Made by a program: the position numbers and the translations under genes. This document shows positions 56,701 through 63,419 of a DNA stretch of 64,000 bases, piece by piece. Below the pieces are notes generated by a model. That model did no database searches and was not told where the DNA came from. It worked only from the letters and a program-made list of their open reading frames with translations. Position 1 is the stretch's first letter, and the number at the start of each line of letters is the position of its first letter. Origin of the DNA: an uncultured Saprospiraceae bacterium (lineage in GTDB: Bacteria; Bacteroidota; Bacteroidia; Chitinophagales; Saprospiraceae); NCBI GenBank assembly GCA_937139495.1, contig CAKZQC010000027.1:124001-188000 (forward strand). Direction: 5' to 3'.

Positions 56701-58742
56701 TGCAACAATTGTGGTATATGTACAAGCACATTGATTTGCTATCGTACCAATCACAGGCGAGAGCTATGGCAGCTTTATTTTGGACAAAATATTTGCCTGA
56801 AGCACAAAAAGAAACGCTACAAAAGCAGCTCAAAAGTGCTGGCGTTATTTTGCAGGTCTTTCCAGATACCAACGAATATGATTTCTTGTTGGACAAGCTC
56901 GCTATTGCTTTGGCGGACTTTGTAGCCGAAACCAAGCTTTTTGAAGCACACTTAGTGCCTATGGCAGCTCAATATCTATTCAAAGAACTATCTCGACACG
57001 ATTATTTTGTCATCAGTGGAGAAGCCTATCAATTGCAGTTAGATTTCCACAATTTTCTGAAAGAAAAAACGGCTTTAGAGCCTTTTGATAAAGCAAAAGC
57101 ATCACTAGAAGGACAATTGATAGACCAATATCAGTTGGTCAAAAAATGGATTGGGGCGTTTGTCGCACAGCTAGACAACACTGTTTATCATCATTATATT
57201 GATGAAGTGGTAACAATATTGTTGACCAATAATCTAGATAAAAAACAGGTTATCAATGTCAAAACGCAACAAGAAATAGCAGGTATGCACGGCAATCACA
57301 AAGCGGTGCAGCAAGGTGGTTTGTATCAGTTGGACTTCAATGCGTTTATGCGAAAAATGGAGCTGTACACCCGTACGACCGTGCCTTATTATGAGCAGTT
57401 TGTACAGATGAAAAAAGACTTAGTCGAAGACTTCCGTCACGAGTTGAGATTGAGCGAATTTAAGCCCCGTATTTTGAGTTCATTTGTACGTAACAAGCTG
57501 ATTGACAAATTGTATTTGCCTATTTTTGGTGATAATCTTGCCAAACAAATTGGTACTGTAGGCGACAATACTCGTACGGATCGTATGGGTATGTTGCTCT
57601 TGATCTCTCCTCCTGGATACGGTAAAACGACCTTGATGGAATACGTTGCTGACCGTTTGGGCTTGATATTTATGAAAATAAACGGTCCTGCTATTGGGCA
57701 TCATGTCACTTCGACTGACCCTAGCGAAGCCGATAACGCAGCGGCTGCCAAGGAACTCGAAAAGCTTAATTTGTCGTTTGAGATGGGCGATAATATCATG
57801 ATTTATTTAGATGATATTCAACACTGTAATCCTGAGTTTTTGCAGAAATTTATTTCATTGACCGATGGTCAACGTAAGATAGAAGGAACTTATAAAGGGG
57901 TAACCAAAACCTACGACATGCGTGGTAAGCGTGTTTGTGTTGTCATGGCTGGTAATCCTTATACAGAAAGTGGCGACAAGTTTCAGGTGCCTGATATGTT
58001 AGCCAACCGTTCGGATATTTACAACTTGGGTGATATTATTGGCGACACCAAAGAGGTGTTTGAGTTGAGTTATATCGAAAATTCGCTTACTGCCAATCCG
58101 ATACTACAGAAACTAGCGGCTAAGAGCCTCAAAGATGTTTATGGGATTGTCCAAATAGCCGAAACTGGCAGTCGTGAAGGCGTAGAGTTTGAAGGTAATC
58201 ACACGCCACAGGAAGTCAATGAGTATGTCAATGTCATCAAAAAAATGCTCACGGTTCGTGATGCGATTCTGAAAGTCAATTTGGAGTATATCCGCTCGGC
58301 GGCTATGGAAGATGCTTTCCGCACAGAGCCGTCTTTCAAGCTCCAAGGTTCTTATCGTAATATGAATAAATTGGCGGAAAAAATCGTCCCCATCATGAAT
58401 GATAAAGAACTCATGACTATGCTCGTCGCTCACTACGAGGGCGAATCGCAAACGCTAACCACGGGTGCCGAATCGAATATGCTCAAATTCAAATCTATGA
58501 TTGGAGCAATGACCGAAGCGGACGAAGCTCGTTGGGAAGAAATCAAGGAGTCTTTCCGCAAGGACAAAATGCTTTCGGGTAGCAAGGACAACCCAATGGT
58601 GCAGATGGTCGCTCAGTTTTCCGAATTTTCGGATCACCTCAAAGGCATACAGAACACTATACAAGAGGGCGTAGAAAAAGGATTGAATGCTCCTGCTCCT
58701 GTTGTCAAAAAATCGGGCGGCGTTTCGTTTAAGAAGAAGTAA
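53763..58742 (+). CDS. Giant AAA+ ATPase ('DNA repair ATPase' family name)
   Basis: 1659 residues. Residues about 1-440 are beta-rich. A long helical/coiled-coil middle follows (about 470-900, for example ILELEEEAAAINERL), then an all-helical part to about 1240. The AAA+ domain has Walker A SPPGYGKTTLMEYVADRLG (near 1280-1290), Walker B NIMIYLDDIQHCN (near 1345) and sensor-type VMAGNPYTESGDKFQVP. The form resembles MoxR-type AAA+ remodellers. Databases call such proteins DNA repair ATPases, but I know of no direct evidence for that role. Its place after YqiJ/flotillin genes argues for work at the membrane. Confidence 0.85.
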   Translation: MPDDNKNIDNSVENDANNEAAVKDTTQLESGTYEIIKGRLNKSGESLRNRLAQLNVERKKVFGSIEMKPINNQRIETDHACIARDIFALGNYCILGYNVRMGLKKIELEDVFSVYQFHDDQTFKKISLDYLVKGNEKFVSDFKSLYRYSNEVSFLKFSQDKNDPFFYMIFQDGKSKKTFKWEIKGDQLMYDSSPGDKDYTYPSQFEFEWVSVRRESIRQGLHPHISILDKVFVETVGGDLTIKIEDNTETGKGIYAEPVKYEKQKIDDATVYYADLGNLIVLKIKPYQETFRYFVYNVKLQTAQRVDALEHAGILLPNGQGLVFSNGFYLQTGEFRMFDKTSEGGNLFEQHILSPNGEDHLYVFHAPEQGSYILLSYNVIEQNVSTPILCHGFTLFPDGELCYFRSEETKTQHHLIQVWQTPYLRGKIIPSEYTDSPLYKITNKDIVRAMAESQEVLNLLGKDETYSDLYYDLTKRSTTILDSYHWIKNESAFSLNEPLEEIKASASAAIDEFEKVQNIKAATKEAIKEVQRKVGELFREIGSTSYNRVDQFVVHLASLRTARGEIISLRDLRYTDEELILELEEEAAAINERLSTECVGFLLKDDALQPYLDRVAAAQSEIEGVETARQGKHLEEKIDAIGKELELLIEIVSNLKIDDATQTTRIIDSITGIFATLNQAKAAIKRRLRDLTGAEAVAEFAAQAKLLDQSLINYLDIATTLPKTDEYYTKMMVQLEELESKFAEFDEYILKITDKREEINNAFETRRLSIIEATNKRTSALQSAAERILSGVQNRANSFKEVAEINGFFASDLMIEKVRDIINNLNELGDTNKAGDTQTKLKTIKEDAIRQLRDKKDLYQGDAIKFGRHFFSVNKQKLDLTMVPRGDGMYYHLTGTGFFEPVTNQDFLQTKPVWSQALVSENEDTYRAEYLAYIAFQELLKSKKELTSEEMLPFIQEFSANRYHEGYSKGIHDEDAAQILQQLWYMYKHIDLLSYQSQARAMAALFWTKYLPEAQKETLQKQLKSAGVILQVFPDTNEYDFLLDKLAIALADFVAETKLFEAHLVPMAAQYLFKELSRHDYFVISGEAYQLQLDFHNFLKEKTALEPFDKAKASLEGQLIDQYQLVKKWIGAFVAQLDNTVYHHYIDEVVTILLTNNLDKKQVINVKTQQEIAGMHGNHKAVQQGGLYQLDFNAFMRKMELYTRTTVPYYEQFVQMKKDLVEDFRHELRLSEFKPRILSSFVRNKLIDKLYLPIFGDNLAKQIGTVGDNTRTDRMGMLLLISPPGYGKTTLMEYVADRLGLIFMKINGPAIGHHVTSTDPSEADNAAAAKELEKLNLSFEMGDNIMIYLDDIQHCNPEFLQKFISLTDGQRKIEGTYKGVTKTYDMRGKRVCVVMAGNPYTESGDKFQVPDMLANRSDIYNLGDIIGDTKEVFELSYIENSLTANPILQKLAAKSLKDVYGIVQIAETGSREGVEFEGNHTPQEVNEYVNVIKKMLTVRDAILKVNLEYIRSAAMEDAFRTEPSFKLQGSYRNMNKLAEKIVPIMNDKELMTMLVAHYEGESQTLTTGAESNMLKFKSMIGAMTEADEARWEEIKESFRKDKMLSGSKDNPMVQMVAQFSEFSDHLKGIQNTIQEGVEKGLNAPAPVVKKSGGVSFKKK

Positions 58743-58743
58743 G

Positions 58744-58860
58744 TATTGGGATTTTTTGGATTTTTGGATTTTTAGATTTTCTCCTTGGGATGCTGTCTCG
58801 TATTGGGATTTTTTGGATTTTTGGATTTTCTCCTTGGGATGCTGTCTCGTATTGGGGTTT
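58744..58860. repeat. Tandem 49-57 nt direct repeats
   Basis: The unit starts GTATTGGGATTTTTTGG and ends CTCCTTGGGATGCTGTCTC; it occurs at 58744-58800 and 58801-58849. The first copy holds 8 extra bases, and a third copy begins at 58850 and breaks off. It is non-coding and starts 2 nt after the giant ATPase stop. Confidence 0.8.
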
Positions 58861-58876
58861 TTAACTGTAACTTGTA

Positions 58877-59000
58877 AAATCCTTTTTAATCCATCAATCC
58901 CACGAATCCAAGTTCCCACAGTTTTTTTGATTTCCTACTGGAATGTAACCTATCACTTCAAAAAAAATCCTTTTTAATCCATCAATCCCACGAATCCAAA
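58877..59000. repeat. Pair of identical 36-nt direct repeats
   Basis: The 36-nt unit beginning AAAATCCTTTTTAATCCATC occurs at 58877-58912 and 58965-59000, separated by 52 nt. With the tandem repeats before it, this fills the 302-nt gap between the ATPase and DUF4177 genes. No gene or terminator is visible there. Confidence 0.8.
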
Positions 59001-59044
59001 TACGGACATTTTTTTAAAACTCACTCTTACAAAAAACTAGAATT

Positions 59045-59248
59045 ATGGATAAATTCGAATATCAAGTGTACGAAGTCGATATGAAAAAAAAATTCTGGGG
59101 TTCTAACAAAGTAAAAACCCTAAAGCTACAAAGAGATCTAAACCTATTGGGGCAACAAGGTTGGGAGTTATCTTCTGAGATAGAAAATATAAGTGGTGGT
59201 GGCTATACCAAGGGCGTTATTTTGCTCTTCAAACGAAAAATTCAATAA
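59045..59248 (+). CDS. DUF4177 protein
   Basis: A small 67-residue protein. It has the DUF4177 pattern: an FEYQVYEVDM strand, a helix with LQRDLNLLGQQGWELSSEIE, and a C-terminal strand GVILLFKRKI. The G-W-E-L motif is the family hallmark. Function is unknown; members are often next to membrane or stress genes. It heads the last part of the cluster, 302 nt after the ATPase gene. Confidence 0.85.
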   Translation: MDKFEYQVYEVDMKKKFWGSNKVKTLKLQRDLNLLGQQGWELSSEIENISGGGYTKGVILLFKRKIQ

Positions 59249-59320
59249 TTTGAAAATAAATAGTATTCAAATCCCCCAACCCCCTTTACTAGCTGCATCT
59301 ATATAAGCAAAAAACAGCTT

Positions 59321-60052
59321 ATGAACTATTTATTTTTTGCCCTAGTATTATTACTGTGTAGTTGTCAATCACCTCCCAAGCCTACCCTAGCAGATACCAT
59401 GGCAACAGCATTGCTAAATATTGAATTGATTGATACTTTTGATAATGAATTGCGATTGGATACTGCTAGTCATATTAGTGACGCTGATTTTCATACTATC
59501 TACATTGGTATGCCTAAAGATAGCATTGTCTTGAGTTATCGTTGGCAAGAAACGATCTATAGTGATAGTGAGTTTTTCAGGAAAAGAATGACAAGGAATA
59601 CTCCTCCAATGCGTATTTATGTAGATACAACTCAGATTATTGGCGTCATGTCTAGATTCGCTCTACCTGCACCAACAGGTTGTGAGAAAATGTATGACCA
59701 ACAAGGACTTTGGATATACAGAAAGCCTATTAAAGCTTATCCTATTTTCATAAAAAACTTATTGGACACCGATACAATACGAGTAGGATACGGATATTTT
59801 TTATCTTTATTGATTGAAGCAAAAGACAGTATTGGTAATTGGCGACCGATACAAAAACCTTATCAATACAGCTGTGGCACAGGAATGACGTATCTCCATT
59901 TGTTGCCGAAAGAGATATTAGTGACTAATTGTCCACTCTTTGAAGGCGATTTCAAAACTACTTTACGAGTAGTGCATCAATACAAATCACTATACCCTTC
60001 CAACGAATTTAGTGGTACTATCAATTACAATCAGTTCAATACGCAAGATTAA
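59321..60052 (+). CDS. Lipoprotein of unknown function
   Basis: Not recognised. 243 residues with a lipobox (LVLLLCSCQS). The mature protein has mixed beta strands (FHTIYIGMPKDSIVLSYRW, IRVGYGYFLSLLIEAKD) and two Cys residues in CGTGMTY and TNCPLFEG that may pair. It lies 10 nt before the first DUF3137-like gene, so it is probably part of that operon and gives it an outer-membrane or periplasmic member. Confidence 0.75.
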   Translation: MNYLFFALVLLLCSCQSPPKPTLADTMATALLNIELIDTFDNELRLDTASHISDADFHTIYIGMPKDSIVLSYRWQETIYSDSEFFRKRMTRNTPPMRIYVDTTQIIGVMSRFALPAPTGCEKMYDQQGLWIYRKPIKAYPIFIKNLLDTDTIRVGYGYFLSLLIEAKDSIGNWRPIQKPYQYSCGTGMTYLHLLPKEILVTNCPLFEGDFKTTLRVVHQYKSLYPSNEFSGTINYNQFNTQD

Positions 60053-60062
60053 ACCCTAGCCC

Positions 60063-61061
60063 ATGCAAGAGCAAAACCAACAAGAACTAGAGCGATTGGA
60101 GCAGTTGCGCAAGCGTATACATAAGTGGCACAAAGCCACTCATATCTTGTATATATTGCCAATTTCCCTCTATATAATTACAATAACACTCGAAGCGTCT
60201 CAGGAGTTGAAAGTGGCACTTTTTTATTGTTCTATTTTAATTTTTCCTATGGTTACGCTATACCTAATGGACCGCATAGCTACTAATTATACAAAGAAAA
60301 ATAAATCAAAGGTATTGAACGTACTGTTGAAAGAGCGCTTTCCTAACCTCTCTTGTATTAATCAATTTGACAATGCTGCTATTGCCTCCTATCCATTATA
60401 TCCTTTCTTCAGGGAGCTGGGTGGCAAGATACAGATAGAACATTCTTTCCACTACGAAACGAAGTCTTATACCTTGGATTTTGCAACGGCAACTAATATC
60501 TTTGAGCAAGACACACCGAATATAAGAACTATATCTTTCTTATTTAACTTTACTGATTTGCAATTACCCGCTACCAAAATTGTATCTAAACAACGAGTAA
60601 ATTCACCAAGTGATATAGATGCAATGAGAGGAGCTCTTTACAAGATTCGTTTCCATGAAGTTAGTCAATATATCGAACAACATTGTTTGGTCTATGGGGC
60701 TACGCTACAAGAGGCTGTACAGTACAAGATTGTTGTCCAAATTGAACATCTCATTGTATTCTTGATCGAAGAATGGAGCGAAGAATTTCATTTGGTCTTA
60801 GAGGATAAAAAAATGCTCTTGACTATAAAATCTCCGCCAGATTTGATGGACTTGCCGCTTCAACATGCTATTGATGAAGCAATGACCGATCAACTCACAG
60901 AAGACTTAGAACGGTGTGTTGAAGTAGCAGATGTTTTGTTGGCAATAGTCGAGGAAATACAAAACGAAAAACTAAATCGTGACTTTATTAGCGAAAAAGC
61001 ACGCCTCACAGAAGAAAAAAAATCAGGCGATGATTTCTATGATCATTTAGTAGATTATTAA
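60063..61061 (+). CDS. DUF3137-like membrane protein, paralog 1
   Basis: 332 residues. A charged N-terminal helix (EQNQQELERLEQLRKR) is followed by two TM helices (ATHILYILPISLYIITITLE; VALFYCSILIFPMVTLYLM). A large cytoplasmic domain then has strands and helices in the DUF3137 order (KSKVLNVLLKERFPNLSCI; SEEFHLVLEDKKMLLTIK). It ends with the shared tail SGDDFYDHLVDY. The first 50 nt of the gene are identical to those of paralog 2, although the rest is highly diverged. Function unknown. Confidence 0.8.
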   Translation: MQEQNQQELERLEQLRKRIHKWHKATHILYILPISLYIITITLEASQELKVALFYCSILIFPMVTLYLMDRIATNYTKKNKSKVLNVLLKERFPNLSCINQFDNAAIASYPLYPFFRELGGKIQIEHSFHYETKSYTLDFATATNIFEQDTPNIRTISFLFNFTDLQLPATKIVSKQRVNSPSDIDAMRGALYKIRFHEVSQYIEQHCLVYGATLQEAVQYKIVVQIEHLIVFLIEEWSEEFHLVLEDKKMLLTIKSPPDLMDLPLQHAIDEAMTDQLTEDLERCVEVADVLLAIVEEIQNEKLNRDFISEKARLTEEKKSGDDFYDHLVDY

Positions 61062-61078
61062 TTCGTACATTCGACCCT

Positions 61079-62068
61079 ATGCAAGAGCAAAACCAACAAG
61101 AACTAGAGCGATTGGAGCAGTTGCGCAAAAAAAAGCTAACCCTCTATAATACGATCAATCTATTATTCCTGCCATTATTCTTTCTTATGGTAGAGTATAT
61201 ACTTCCGTATATCTATACATTGACGCAATTTCCATTTATACTTCTAGCCATAGGTTCTCTACTAATTTTTTACTTGCTGTTCAATCATTTTATACTCCAA
61301 CCCATATCCAATCGCTATGCAGCGGATTTCAAACCCAAAATAGTAGCACTATTTGTACAAGAATACTACCCTGCAATTGTCTATCAATCCCAAGATAAAT
61401 TTCCTCCAAGCACAATGATGGATTATGATATTTATCGCAGGAGTCCCCACGCTACAGAAGAAGATGTATTCAAATTTGATTCTACCGAAAAATACACCTT
61501 CCGTTTATCTACCATAAACCCACCGCACTATCGTGCTACAAAATCAGAAAAAGACGTAGTCCTATTCTTTGAATTCAAAGAAAAAATATTTCCCACGATT
61601 CAGATTGTCTCCAACGAAAGCCTCAACGACAAGCGGGAACTCAAGTCGTTTCTCAAAATCCAGCAATCGCTTCCTCCTATCAAAAACAACAAAAAATATA
61701 CAGTTTATCATTCCTCTATGGAGCAAAAAAAAGAAAAAGAAGTTCTTTTGGAATTGGAACAATTGATGAAGTTTATCAAAGGGAAATGGGGTGAAAAATT
61801 TCGCTTATATCTCGATGAAAATACGTTATTTATAGGCATAGAAAAGGCTTATGATTCGTTTAGTATACAATTAAAAGAATCTCTTACCGAAACCGAAGGA
61901 TTGAGTACTAGTATAGAAACAGAACTAGCCAAATATATCCAAATGGTAGATTTATCTTTGATTGCATTGGGCAATATTACCAATCAAACATTTGGGGAAG
62001 CCTACAAAGACCGTCTGAATAGTAACCTATCAGGCGATGATTTGTATGAGCACTTGGTAGATTATTAA
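61079..62068 (+). CDS. DUF3137-like membrane protein, paralog 2
   Basis: 329 residues, 17 nt after paralog 1. The same plan: charged N-terminal helix, two TM helices (TINLLFLPLFFLMVEYILPY; FILLAIGSLLIFYLLFNHF), then the cytoplasmic domain with FKPKIVALFVQEYYPAIVYQ, EDVFKFDSTEKYTFRLS and GEKFRLYLDENTLFIGIEKA. The C-terminal tail is SGDDLYEHLVDY. The EDVFKF word is also present in paralog 3, showing these two are closer to each other in the core. Confidence 0.82.
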   Translation: MQEQNQQELERLEQLRKKKLTLYNTINLLFLPLFFLMVEYILPYIYTLTQFPFILLAIGSLLIFYLLFNHFILQPISNRYAADFKPKIVALFVQEYYPAIVYQSQDKFPPSTMMDYDIYRRSPHATEEDVFKFDSTEKYTFRLSTINPPHYRATKSEKDVVLFFEFKEKIFPTIQIVSNESLNDKRELKSFLKIQQSLPPIKNNKKYTVYHSSMEQKKEKEVLLELEQLMKFIKGKWGEKFRLYLDENTLFIGIEKAYDSFSIQLKESLTETEGLSTSIETELAKYIQMVDLSLIALGNITNQTFGEAYKDRLNSNLSGDDLYEHLVDY

Positions 62069-62145
62069 TTAATTGTTCCAGCTATTTTTGTTAACGAAGT
62101 TATTTTAAAAGTCTATTCCCAAAACGCCCTATTCAATTATTAGCC

Positions 62146-63156
62146 ATGACAACAGAAATTCAGGACAATATAATTCAGTTAGAAAAAAATCGAAAAAAGA
62201 AGTACCCATTATACCGAGCAGCTCACGGTCTATATGTTTTACCAATTATTTCCATTCTATATTCTTCACAGTTTCCCCCACACCAACCATTTTGGATTGT
62301 ATTTTTTTTGCTGCTTGCTCCAATATTACTTTCGGTAGTGCTACACTATCTCGTTATTAGCCCCATCGCACGTTCTTATTCCTGCAAGTTCAAGGCTACC
62401 ATTGTCAAAACTATAGTCAAAGAATATTATCCAAATGTGCACTATGACACCGATAAGTTACCCATAAAAATTGACCTATTTATGTTTGTTCTGCAACTAA
62501 AATATCACCAAGATTTTTCGGTGGAAGATGTATTCAAGTTTGAGCAAGACGATTATTCATTTAATTTTTTAGAATTCAACTCAAGTCCCTTACAACGGTT
62601 TAGGAGAGCAAAAAGCGTTCTTTTTAATTTTAAATTTCCTAAAAAAAGTCTTCCCAATTTTTCGATTTTCGCTAAAAAACTACCGCCCAACCTACTCTAT
62701 TTGGCTAAGAAACAGGACGATGAACTAAAAAATATAAATTTGGCTAGAATCAATCGTTATTTGCATAATAATTGTCTAATTCGCGCTGATGACGAATCTA
62801 CTATTCGACAAATAAAACTCCTTAACATAGAAAAACTCGTCCAAGCACTAATGGGCAACTGGAGTGAAAAATTTTACTTACAGAGCAAAGAAGATACCTT
62901 ATCTTTTGGTATAGAAATAACACACGATTTTTTTGAGACGTACCTCCATACTCCCGTCAACCCCAAACAACTATTTAATCAAGTATTGCTGGAACTCAAA
63001 CAATACTTTGACATCGTAGATACACTCCTATCTTTTGCCGACCTGTTACGAGCCGAAACTTCGCAACGAACTTACCAAAGAAAATACAATGGCGCCCCCC
63101 TTAACTCATCTGATAACTCAACAGATGATTTCTATGATCATTTAATCAACTATTAG
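62146..63156 (+). CDS. DUF3137-like membrane protein, paralog 3
   Basis: 336 residues, 77 nt after paralog 2. The N-terminus is different in sequence (IQDNIIQLEKNRKKKYPLYR) but again precedes two TM helices (FWIVFFLLLAPILLSVVLHY is the second). The core has FKATIVKTIVKEYYPNVHYD and VEDVFKFEQDDYSFNFLEF, then SEKFYLQSKEDTLSFGIEIT. The tail STDDFYDHLINY repeats the motif of the other two. It is the last gene of the cluster; a MITE follows. Confidence 0.82.
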   Translation: MTTEIQDNIIQLEKNRKKKYPLYRAAHGLYVLPIISILYSSQFPPHQPFWIVFFLLLAPILLSVVLHYLVISPIARSYSCKFKATIVKTIVKEYYPNVHYDTDKLPIKIDLFMFVLQLKYHQDFSVEDVFKFEQDDYSFNFLEFNSSPLQRFRRAKSVLFNFKFPKKSLPNFSIFAKKLPPNLLYLAKKQDDELKNINLARINRYLHNNCLIRADDESTIRQIKLLNIEKLVQALMGNWSEKFYLQSKEDTLSFGIEITHDFFETYLHTPVNPKQLFNQVLLELKQYFDIVDTLLSFADLLRAETSQRTYQRKYNGAPLNSSDNSTDDFYDHLINY

Positions 63157-63174
63157 AGCTTATCATCTCTAATT

Positions 63175-63298
63175 TGAGTACAGAACAAGCGTTAATAATA
63201 CTTATTCCAAAGGCATTCTTTAGCCTCCAAATAAGGTACTAAGCACTTTGAAAGTGCTTAGTACCTCGTTAAGAATAGTTTTTTATCCTGCACTCAAA
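63175..63298. mobile_element. Non-autonomous IS4-type element (MITE), copy 3
   Basis: 124 bp, in the opposite orientation to copy 1, between TGAGTACAGAACAA and TATCCTGCACTCA. The central stem at 63234-63266 differs from copy 1 by one base in each arm (AGGTACT/AGTACCT in place of AGGTGCT/AGCACCT), so pairing is kept. No exact target duplication was found. Confidence 0.75.
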
Positions 63299-63344
63299 CC
63301 TCTTATTTAGAATTGAACTAACTAAGCCCTTATTCCCAGTTTTA

Positions 63345-63376
63345 TTTGTAGCCATTCTTAATAATCCGTACTTTTG
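63345..63376 (+). promoter_or_regulatory. Promoter of the SCO gene (TTTG-N20-TACTTTTG)
   Basis: TTTG at 63345-63348 and TACTTTTG at 63369-63376 are 20 nt apart, and the -7 box lies 43 nt before the ATG. It is one of the best Bacteroidota promoter matches in the window. Confidence 0.6.
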
Positions 63377-63419
63377 TGTGCCTTTCGGCGAATAGTAGAA
63401 ACTAAAAAACAAAAGAAAA

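Noticed and set aside
58455-58919. 154-codon minus-strand ORF at the end of the giant ATPase gene
   Set aside because: It runs through the ATPase coding end and the non-coding tandem repeats; the repeated peptide simply mirrors those repeats.
58877-59000. Two identical 36-nt repeats with a 52-nt spacer, CRISPR-like in size
   Set aside because: Only two copies, an over-long spacer, no dyad symmetry, and the AT-rich words resemble the neighbouring tandem repeats; no cas gene is near.
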